A stretch of 64,000 nucleotides of DNA from Maribacter caenipelagi. GTDB taxonomy: Bacteria; Bacteroidota; Bacteroidia; Flavobacteriales; Flavobacteriaceae. The notes under the pieces were generated by a model that ran no database searches, was not told the DNA's origin, and saw only the letters and a list, made by a program, of their open reading frames with translations. The translations under genes were made by a program, and so were the position numbers. Shown piece after piece: positions 16,399-23,380 of this stretch (the first letter of the stretch is position 1; each line of letters starts with the position of its first letter). Location of the stretch: the NCBI RefSeq assembly GCF_004364175.1, contig NZ_SNZW01000011.1, positions 62,001 to 126,000 of the forward strand, read 5' to 3'.

Positions 16399-17943
16399 AT
16401 GGAAATTAAAATACCAGCTATAAAAACATCTATATTTCAGGGTAAAACTACTCCTGAAAAAGGAAAAATAGTGGGTTACGGTGCTATAATAGAGCGTTTA
16501 CAGTTGCCAATACCGTTTCCAAATACATTATCGCTTATAACTGAAAAGAGCAAAAAATATAGTGAAGGTGCTTGGAAAATGTATCCCGCCTCATATGCCC
16601 CAGAAGAAACCATATACAAACAGCTTGTTTTTGCTATTAAATATGAAGGCATCAACCTGCTATTTTTTAAATCTTTATTCCACACACTTTCAAAAAAAGA
16701 AATACAGCATATATTACACATAGAACCAATGGGGCAATACAGCCGAAAAATATGGTTTCTATACGAGTGGTTGCAACAAGAGGAAATTGAAGTACAGGTA
16801 GATTTAAAAAAGCGCAAATATATTCCCCTACTAGACGCTAAAATGCAATACACGGTAGTTGGTAAAAATGCTTCCCGACAAAAAATAACCAACAACCTAC
16901 CGGGCACCATAGATTTTTGTCCGCTTATATTCAAAACAGAAAAATTAGAAAAGCATATAAACGCCAATGTATCTGGTAAAAAAAATACATTTTTAAACAC
17001 CGTTCATAAAGATGTGTTACAGCGTGCATCATCCTTTTTACTATTAAAAGACTCAAAAGCATCTTTTTCCATAGAGGGCGAAAACCCAGGTAATAATAGA
17101 GCTATGCGTTGGGGTAAGGCTATTGGGCAAGCTGGTCAAAAACCATTAAGCATAGCAGAGTTAAACCGTTTACAGCAGCTCATTATAGAAAATAGCAGGT
17201 TTGTACAAATGGGGCTTAGAAAAGAAGGTGGTTTTGTTGGCGCGCATGACAGATCTAGCGGCGAACCTTTGCCAGACCATATCTCTGCAAAGCAAGAAGA
17301 TCTTGAACAACTTATTGAAGGGTTACTGACCACAAACGCCGTTCTGCAAGATGAAACCTATGATGCTGTTTTGGCTGCGGCCACGATTGCATTCGGTTTT
17401 GTTTTTATTCACCCCTATGTAGATGGCAACGGGCGTTTACACCGCTATATAATTCATCATGTATTAGCAAAAAAAGGGTTTGCACAACAAGGAGTAATTT
17501 TTCCCGTATCGTCTTCTATCTTGGATCATATTGATGATTATAGAAATGTATTGGAAGCATACTCACACCCTTTACTAGATTATATAGAATGGAAAGAAAC
17601 AGAAGACCATAATATTGAGGTAACAAACACTACCATTGACTTTTATAGATACTTTGATGCTACACCGCAAGCGGAATTTTTATACGATTGTGTAGAAGAC
17701 ACCTTAGAAAGAGTCATACCAGAAGAGGTAAATTATTTACAAAACTATGATGCCTTTAAACACTATGTAGATAACCATTTTGAAATGCCCGATAAATTGG
17801 TTGCCATATTGGTTCGTTTTCTAGAACAGCATAACGGGGTACTATCTAAAAGAGCCTTAAAAAAGGAATTTTCTGAGTTAAAGGATGAAGAAGTAACCGC
17901 TATAGAAGCAAATTATAAACGTATCTTTTTGAACACCAAATGA
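16399..17943 (+). CDS. Fic-domain AMP-transferase (self-inhibited, class II type)
   Basis: Fic protein predicted to transfer AMP (or another NMP) from a nucleotide to target proteins, 514 aa. The catalytic motif HPYVDGNGR lies near residues 338-346 and matches HPFx(D/E)GN(G/K)R. An N-terminal inhibitory motif of the form SxxxEG is seen in ASFSIEGEN near 221-228, as in class II Fic enzymes. An N-terminal domain of about 200 aa and a C-terminal helical region complete it. ATG 16399 is chosen over a frame extending to 16351 because homology-like sequence begins at MEIKIPAIKTS and the earlier residues would be coded by the motif array. Its TGA overlaps an ATG of a truncated hsdR start. It lies inside the type I locus, so a defence or toxin role is likely. 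Confidence 0.88.
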   Translation: MEIKIPAIKTSIFQGKTTPEKGKIVGYGAIIERLQLPIPFPNTLSLITEKSKKYSEGAWKMYPASYAPEETIYKQLVFAIKYEGINLLFFKSLFHTLSKKEIQHILHIEPMGQYSRKIWFLYEWLQQEEIEVQVDLKKRKYIPLLDAKMQYTVVGKNASRQKITNNLPGTIDFCPLIFKTEKLEKHINANVSGKKNTFLNTVHKDVLQRASSFLLLKDSKASFSIEGENPGNNRAMRWGKAIGQAGQKPLSIAELNRLQQLIIENSRFVQMGLRKEGGFVGAHDRSSGEPLPDHISAKQEDLEQLIEGLLTTNAVLQDETYDAVLAAATIAFGFVFIHPYVDGNGRLHRYIIHHVLAKKGFAQQGVIFPVSSSILDHIDDYRNVLEAYSHPLLDYIEWKETEDHNIEVTNTTIDFYRYFDATPQAEFLYDCVEDTLERVIPEEVNYLQNYDAFKHYVDNHFEMPDKLVAILVRFLEQHNGVLSKRALKKEFSELKDEEVTAIEANYKRIFLNTK

Positions 17944-18038
17944 CTAAGCAACCAGAAGCATTGTTAGAGCACAAACTAATTCATTTGATAATTGAAGTAT
18001 ATTGGAAATTGGGTTATAATTATTCAAAGCCTTTATAA
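17940..18038 (+). pseudogene. Truncated hsdR 5' end (fossil start)
   Basis: ATG at 17940 overlaps the fic stop (ATGA) and opens MTKQPEALLEHKLIHLIIE before a stop at 18036-18038, 32 codons in all. The intact hsdR at 19208 begins MTTQPEAILEHNLINQLID, so about the first 19 residues are homologous with several silent and replacement differences. After that the similarity is lost. It is therefore the remains of a second, diverged hsdR start, not a new gene. It implies that fic was once directly coupled to hsdR. Confidence 0.8.
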
Positions 18039-18126
18039 TAGTGCGCTTAAAATCAATTTGGTTAAATTTAATTGTTGAGAAAAACATAAATATGTTAATG
18101 AATATGTCTATTTGGTACAAAATATG

Positions 18127-18134
18127 TAGTTTTG
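18127..18134 (+). promoter_or_regulatory. -7 promoter element for the abiF leader RNA
   Basis: TAGTTTTG is an exact TAnnTTTG match, placing a transcription start near 18140. A -33 element at the usual distance is not clear. It is the only strong box between the hsdR fossil and abiF. Confidence 0.4.
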
Positions 18135-18140
18135 CATATA

Positions 18141-18250
18141 CTTTAGAAGAAACTTTTATCGTTAAGTGCTTGCAGAGATCAGTACTTAATATACAGCAAT
18201 ACACCTCCCATGCCTATCATAGAAGCACACTTGGGAGGTCTTTTCTTTTA
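18141..18250 (+). ncRNA. Probable abiF-type structured RNA upstream of the Abi_2 gene
   Basis: The 217-bp gap before the Abi_2/AbiF gene has no credible ORF but shows two hairpins. The first has a 9-bp stem with one G-U pair, 18162-18170 against 18181-18189, around a 10-nt loop. The second is a perfect 8-bp stem (ACCTCCCA/TGGGAGGT) at 18203-18210 and 18232-18239 followed by a T-rich run, i.e. an intrinsic terminator ending 6 nt before the abiF start. The abiF RNA motif (Weinberg and colleagues) is a known conserved RNA placed in this way before abiF genes, with a terminator, and is thought to act as the antitoxin side of an RNA-protein pair. Membership of that motif here is inferred from place and shape; covariance was not tested. 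Confidence 0.55.
18203..18250 (+). terminator. Intrinsic terminator at the end of the abiF leader RNA
   Basis: Perfect 8-bp stem (18203-18210 with 18232-18239), 21-nt loop, then CTTTTCTTTTA. It ends right before the abiF ATG at 18256, so it would end the small RNA and reduce read-through into abiF. Confidence 0.65.
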
Positions 18251-18255
18251 TAGCT

Positions 18256-19203
18256 ATGAGTAAAAAACCTTATACCAAAACTCCATTAACATTTGCAGAC
18301 CAACTAGCGCTTCTTAAAAATCGTCAACTAACAATAACTGATGATAAAAAAGCACTTTCATACTTGTCCGAAATAAGTTATTATCGCCTAAGTGCATACT
18401 ATCTTCCATATCAACAAATAAAAGACACTTTTAATACTGGTACTACTTTTGATCAAATTATAAAAACATATTCTTTTGATCGTGAACTTCGCCTTTTAGT
18501 TTTTGATTGCATAGAACGTATAGAAGTTGCGGTGAGAACACAATTCATCTATCATATGGCTACAACACATAATAATGCACATTGGCAAGATGACAAGGCT
18601 CATTTTATAACACCGTATTATAATAGGATAGGAAGATTAGTTGACCCTTTCAATGACTTTCAAAGTATTATTTCAAGGGCAACAAGTGCGCGTAAACCCG
18701 AAGTGTTTATAAAACATTACACAAACACCTATAATAGTCCTTCGAACCCGCCTTCTTGGATGCGTTTTGAGTTATTGACAATGGGCGATCTATCACATAT
18801 TTACCGTGGTTTACGAAATAATGCTGATAAAAAAAGTATAGCAAATTATTTTGAAGTGCACCCTACGGTATTCACATCTTGGTTACATACGTTAACTTAT
18901 GTTAGAAATATTTGTGCGCATCATTCAAGATTATGGAACAAGGACCTAGCCATAGAGCCAGAAAAATTATTAAAACCCGTTGGTCCTTGGTTAGGTACTA
19001 GGTACCAAAATAATAAACGGATTTTTTATTTTATTTGCGTGCTTCGCTACTTACTTTTAAGAGCAAACCCTGGTAATAGACTAAAAGAAAAATTAGAATT
19101 GTTATTTGCCAAATATCCTGAAGTACCTATACAGTACCTAGGTATCCCTTCTGATGGTAATGGTAATCTTCTTGATTGGAAAAATGAACCGTTATGGAAA
19201 TAA
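18256..19203 (+). CDS. Abi_2 / AbiF-family abortive infection protein (HEPN RNase)
   Basis: A 315-aa protein of the Abi_2 (AbiD/AbiF) family. Marks: TKTPLTFADQLALLKNRQL at the start, SYYRLSAYYLPY (about residues 46-57), SFDRELRLLVFDCIERIEVAVRT (about 74-96), and the HEPN catalytic motif RNICAH (R217 to H222) in TYVRNICAHHSRLWN. Such proteins are RNA-cleaving toxins of phage-defence or toxin-antitoxin modules, held in check by an upstream RNA. A leader RNA with terminator immediately precedes it. It ends 4 bp before hsdR, so it sits inside the type I locus and may be co-transcribed with hsdR. Confidence 0.88.
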   Translation: MSKKPYTKTPLTFADQLALLKNRQLTITDDKKALSYLSEISYYRLSAYYLPYQQIKDTFNTGTTFDQIIKTYSFDRELRLLVFDCIERIEVAVRTQFIYHMATTHNNAHWQDDKAHFITPYYNRIGRLVDPFNDFQSIISRATSARKPEVFIKHYTNTYNSPSNPPSWMRFELLTMGDLSHIYRGLRNNADKKSIANYFEVHPTVFTSWLHTLTYVRNICAHHSRLWNKDLAIEPEKLLKPVGPWLGTRYQNNKRIFYFICVLRYLLLRANPGNRLKEKLELLFAKYPEVPIQYLGIPSDGNGNLLDWKNEPLWK

Positions 19204-19207
19204 TACT

Positions 19208-22108
19208 ATGACTACACAACCAGAAGCCATTTTAGAACACAACTTGATCAATCAATTAATTGATTTAGAGTACACGCCTGTAAAAATATTGGATGGTAAA
19301 GCATTGGTTTCTAATTTAAAAAGTCAGTTAGAAGCTTTCAATGAAGCTAACTATTCAGACAAAGAGTTTGATGCCATTCTTAATCATTTGGCAAAAGGCA
19401 ATGTATTTGAAAAAGCAAAGACATTACGTGATCGTTTTAGCTTTACTAGGGAAAATGGAGATGTTTGTTATGTTCGCTTCTACGATTCTGAAAACTGGAC
19501 AAACAACTTATTCCAAGTCACAAATCAAGTAACATTAGAAGGTTCTTATAAAAACAGGTATGACGTTACGCTTTTGGTCAATGGTTTGCCTCTTGTACAA
19601 ATAGAACTGAAACGCAGAGGTATTGAAATTAAAGAAGCTTTCAATCAAATAAACCGTTATCAATTACATTCATTTTGGAGCAATCATGGCTTGTTTCAAT
19701 ACGTGCAGTTATTCGTAATCAGCAATGGCGGTAACACCAAATATTTGGCAAACAACAAATTACAATCGGTTAAACAGACCTTCTTCTGGTCAGATAAACA
19801 AAATAAAAATGTAACCGAGCTTACCGAATTTGCCGCTCAATTTTTAAACCCAAACCACTTGGGTAAAATGATTGCAAAATACATCGTCATCAACGAAACC
19901 CACAAAATAATGATGGTATTACGTCCCTATCAATATTTTGCAACCGAAGCCATTATAAAGCAAGTACAGACCTCAACAGATAATGCCTATATATGGCATA
20001 CCACAGGTTCTGGAAAAACATTGACCTCTTTTAAGACAAGCCAAATATTAATGGACTTGCCAGAGGTATACAAAGTAATTTTTGTAGTAGACCGCAAAGA
20101 TTTAGATTACCAAACTATGAGAGAATTCAACGCCTTTAAAGAAGGTAGTGTAGACTCTACTAATAATACCACTAGTCTAGTTAATCAGTTCTTAGGTAAG
20201 TTTAAAGATAAAAAAGGCGTTCGTAAAGATTCTGATTTAATTATCACCACTATTCAAAAACTAAATAATGCCATAACGGGTCATAATAAAACAAAATTAG
20301 ATGCTCTAAAAAATGAACGGTTTGTATTTATTTTTGATGAGTGTCATCGTAGTCAGTTTGGTGAAACACATGCAAGAATTACAGAATACTTCACCAATAG
20401 TCAATTATTTGGTTTTACCGGTACGCCAATTTTTGCAGACAATGCATCTAAAAATGACCTTGGTAAACGCACAACAAAAGACTTGTTTGGTAATTGTCTA
20501 CACAAATATGTAATAACAGATGCCATAAGAGACCAAAACGTATTAAAATTTGGTATTGAGTACGTAGGCAGGTATAAGAATAAAAGCCAAACTTTTATTG
20601 ATATTGAAGTTGAGGACATTGATAAAAAAGAGGTGTTAGATTCTGAAAAGCGAATTACCAAAATTGTAGATTACGTAATAGCGCATCATGACCAAAAGAC
20701 TTTTAGTAAAGAGTACTCTGCCTTATTTGCCGTTAGTAGTATTGATAATGTAATTACCTATTATGACCTCTTTCAGAAGAAAAAAGAAGCTGGGGAACAT
20801 AATTTACGTATTGCAACTATTTTCACTTATGGTGTCAATGAAGCCAATGAAGATGCACAAGATTATCTACCAGGTGATGAATTGGACTTGGCTGCAGAGC
20901 CATCTCCTGTTTATACTTCTAGCCATACCAGAGATAAACTAGAAACCTATATTGGGCACTATAACGCCATGTACAACACTAGTTTTACAACCAAGGACCA
21001 ACAACAATTTGAGAACTATTTTAAGGATATTAGCAAGCGCTTAAAAGAAAGAGAGAAAATTACTTTCAATGATGAAAAAGACCGTTTAGATATTGTTTTA
21101 GTGGTCAACATGATGCTTACCGGTTTTGATGCCAAAAAAGTAAATACACTATACGTTGATAAAAATTTAAAACAACATGGATTAATACAAGCATTTTCCC
21201 GAACTAATAGAATATTAGGAGAAGAGAAATCGCAAGGGAACATACTGTGCTTTCGTAACCTTAAAAAAGCGACAGATGATGCCATTACCCTTTTTTCAAA
21301 CAAAGATGCCATAGAAGTGGTCACCATGCCAGATTATGAAGCTATTGCAGAAAAATTTGATGAAGCCCTAAAGAATCTTCGTGAAATAACACCTACCTAC
21401 CAAAGTGTAAACGACCTAGTGAAAGAAGATGATGAAGCTGCCTTTGTACAAGCGTTTAGAAGGCTCTTGAGAAATATGAACGTGTTACAATCATACACCG
21501 ATTTTAATTGGGACGATTTACCCATAAGCGAACAAGAATTTGCGGACTATCAAGGAAAGTACAGAGACTTATACGACAAAGTACAGCGCGACAACCAAAA
21601 GCAAAAAACCTCTATTCTAGCCGATATAGATTTTGAACTTGAGCTGATACATAGCGATACTATTAATGTTACCTACATTATTAAACTTCTTGCCAAACTA
21701 AAAGGAGCCACAAAGTCCGAAGCTCAAAAACAGAAAAAAGCCATTATAGATCTATTAGGTGGCGATACCATGCTGCGTAGCAAGCGAGAGCTTATTGAAA
21801 AGTTTATTGAAGAAAACCTGCCTAAAATAAATGACGTAGACAACATTCAAGATGAATTTGAAACCTATTGGCAAGATCAAAAAATCTTGGCTTTGGGCAA
21901 AATATGCGAAGAAGAACAACTTGACAAGCTTCAATTCAATGCACTGGTAAACAGTTACATTTACAGTGGTCAAGAACCCATACGTGATGATATTTTTAAA
22001 TGCTTGGACAATAGACCTAGCATTTTAAAAGCTCGCGAGATAGGCGAACGTATACTTTCTAAAATGAAAGAATTCGTTGAGGTATTTGTAAATGGGATGG
22101 TGGGATAA
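19208..22108 (+). CDS. hsdR: Type I restriction enzyme, endonuclease/translocase subunit
   Basis: The 966-aa motor-nuclease that translocates DNA with ATP and cleaves unmodified DNA. The N-terminal nuclease domain shows the D...E-x-K core (TLLVNGLPLVQIELKRRG, about residues 118-136). Helicase motifs follow: Walker A TTGSGKT near 264 and DECH near 376, then FGFTGTPIF. The C-terminal helical domain couples to HsdM. ATG 19208 is chosen because MTTQPEAILEH is the conserved start and is mirrored in the fossil copy at 17940; the frame extends upstream to 19154 inside abiF. No inactivating change was seen. It completes the hsdM-hsdS system 4.9 kb upstream. Confidence 0.93.
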   Translation: MTTQPEAILEHNLINQLIDLEYTPVKILDGKALVSNLKSQLEAFNEANYSDKEFDAILNHLAKGNVFEKAKTLRDRFSFTRENGDVCYVRFYDSENWTNNLFQVTNQVTLEGSYKNRYDVTLLVNGLPLVQIELKRRGIEIKEAFNQINRYQLHSFWSNHGLFQYVQLFVISNGGNTKYLANNKLQSVKQTFFWSDKQNKNVTELTEFAAQFLNPNHLGKMIAKYIVINETHKIMMVLRPYQYFATEAIIKQVQTSTDNAYIWHTTGSGKTLTSFKTSQILMDLPEVYKVIFVVDRKDLDYQTMREFNAFKEGSVDSTNNTTSLVNQFLGKFKDKKGVRKDSDLIITTIQKLNNAITGHNKTKLDALKNERFVFIFDECHRSQFGETHARITEYFTNSQLFGFTGTPIFADNASKNDLGKRTTKDLFGNCLHKYVITDAIRDQNVLKFGIEYVGRYKNKSQTFIDIEVEDIDKKEVLDSEKRITKIVDYVIAHHDQKTFSKEYSALFAVSSIDNVITYYDLFQKKKEAGEHNLRIATIFTYGVNEANEDAQDYLPGDELDLAAEPSPVYTSSHTRDKLETYIGHYNAMYNTSFTTKDQQQFENYFKDISKRLKEREKITFNDEKDRLDIVLVVNMMLTGFDAKKVNTLYVDKNLKQHGLIQAFSRTNRILGEEKSQGNILCFRNLKKATDDAITLFSNKDAIEVVTMPDYEAIAEKFDEALKNLREITPTYQSVNDLVKEDDEAAFVQAFRRLLRNMNVLQSYTDFNWDDLPISEQEFADYQGKYRDLYDKVQRDNQKQKTSILADIDFELELIHSDTINVTYIIKLLAKLKGATKSEAQKQKKAIIDLLGGDTMLRSKRELIEKFIEENLPKINDVDNIQDEFETYWQDQKILALGKICEEEQLDKLQFNALVNSYIYSGQEPIRDDIFKCLDNRPSILKAREIGERILSKMKEFVEVFVNGMVG

Positions 22109-22332
22109 AAACTTAGCCAATAACTGGGAATTTAATTAAAAACAGAGCGAGTGAACTCTTGGTTGAGCAGCAATAAAAAAAGCCCATTAATAAAGAGCAA
22201 CACTAATAGATTCTGGGGGAACTTTAGTATACTAATATTAAGGGCAGCCTCAATTTAATATTTTATTAGGTAATAAGAAAATTGGTTTTAAAAATTATCT
22301 AAAAGTCATCTTACGGAAGACCCTTAAATCAA

Positions 22333-22360
22333 AAAAAGCAGCCATTTTAGGCTGCTTTTT
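22333..22360. terminator. Bidirectional intrinsic terminator
   Basis: AAAAAGCAGCC and GGCTGCTTTTT are perfect 11-bp arms around ATTTTA, with A and T runs on either side. It serves hsdR (plus) and the lipoprotein gene (minus). The rest of 22109-22384 shows nothing recognisable. Confidence 0.85.
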
Positions 22361-22384
22361 ATTCTTTATAAATTTTGAATTTGC

Positions 22385-23146
22385 TTAGTCACCTACATAG
22401 GTAAAGGTCGTTAAGTATGTTTCGTTCTCATCTGAGTGCATAGAAACAGTAGATACAGTTGCTGCTGTTGGGTAATCACCATCATAAGTATATGACATAT
22501 TAATAGTGTATTCTATTTCACCTTCCTCATTTTTATAAACTACTTGCGACGGGTTATTGTTTGGAAACAATGCTTTTGCCCTGACAATTTCTTCTGCTTG
22601 CGGTGCCGCTGCAAAGTTTAATTTGATTTGATCCAACACATCGATCATACCCGCTGCTTCTGCAGTTTTGTAAAATGGATTTGGCTTATCGTCATAAGAG
22701 ATTTCTGCCGTGTAATACACCACCTCTTCTTCGCCTGTCATATAATCATAATCGTACTCTATAAACTGCAAAACAGAAGGGTTTCCGTTTTCATCATACT
22801 CTTCAACTTGTCCGGTTTCAAAAGCATCATAAGGAGATTCGTATAATTCTTCTACATTACCGTTGTCTACATTGCCCGTTACATTACTAAGATCACCATC
22901 TTCATAGGTGAAATTGGTAGATTCTGTTCCGTCGAAAATTGATGTTAGTTGTAAATCTGCATTATAAGAAAATAAAACATTTGCACTATCATCTGAATCT
23001 TCGGCAGACGTAACGTTTATTGAGCTGATAAGCTTTGTTTCTACACTTCCGTTTACTTCTTCAAACTCTTCGGAAGTAGATTTTTCACAGCTAAAATTAA
23101 TAACTGAAATAGCGGAAAGCAAGAGTAATTGTTTAAATCGTTTCAT
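22385..23146 (-). CDS. Lipoprotein of unknown function
   Basis: A 253-aa protein with a lipoprotein signal: MKRFKQLLLLSAISVINFSC with the lipobox Cys near residue 20, so it is anchored to a membrane facing the periplasm or surface. The start at 23146 is chosen because the 15 codons upstream in the frame precede a clean signal peptide. The mature part is very acidic and beta-rich, with pieces like LFSYNADLQLTSIFDG and FTYEDGDLSNVTGN that recall the YD/RHS-like or DUF4595-like proteins of Bacteroidota. A palindromic site lies upstream at 23221-23238. Confidence 0.75.
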   Translation of the reverse strand: MKRFKQLLLLSAISVINFSCEKSTSEEFEEVNGSVETKLISSINVTSAEDSDDSANVLFSYNADLQLTSIFDGTESTNFTYEDGDLSNVTGNVDNGNVEELYESPYDAFETGQVEEYDENGNPSVLQFIEYDYDYMTGEEEVVYYTAEISYDDKPNPFYKTAEAAGMIDVLDQIKLNFAAAPQAEEIVRAKALFPNNNPSQVVYKNEEGEIEYTINMSYTYDGDYPTAATVSTVSMHSDENETYLTTFTYVGD

Positions 23147-23220
23147 AGGTGATTTTGGTTTTAATTTATTTGTTAGGTCTTTACTTAACAAATAGATTTT
23201 ATAATTATTGCATCCATTAT

Positions 23221-23238
23221 ATTACGGTTTTCCGTAAT
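23221..23238. promoter_or_regulatory. ATTACGG-N4-CCGTAAT palindrome
   Basis: Perfect 7-bp arms around TTTT, about 75 bp before the lipoprotein start at 23146. It shares TTACGG-N4-CCGTAA with the site at 12133-12150 before another exported-protein gene, suggesting a common operator. Confidence 0.4.
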
Positions 23239-23304
23239 GTTTACGCTACGTCAACAGCTATGGTGTTTGTAGGAATATTTTTATTTAAAAATAATTTGAA
23301 AGAA

Positions 23305-23333
23305 AAATGCCCATCGAATTTCGATGGGCATTT
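23305..23333 (-). terminator. Intrinsic terminator after the M14 peptidase gene
   Basis: AAATGCCCATCGA and TCGATGGGCATTT are perfect 13-bp arms. It lies 48 bp past the peptidase stop, which is read on the minus strand, and a T-run follows in that direction (from the A-run at 23303-23307). Confidence 0.75.
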
Positions 23334-23380
23334 AATATTAATTAATTATCTAGATATGCACTAGATTTAGCTTCTAACAA

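Noticed and set aside
18041..18253. 70-aa open frame in the abiF leader
   Set aside because: It runs through both RNA hairpins and the terminator, has no recognisable product and no sensible ribosome site.
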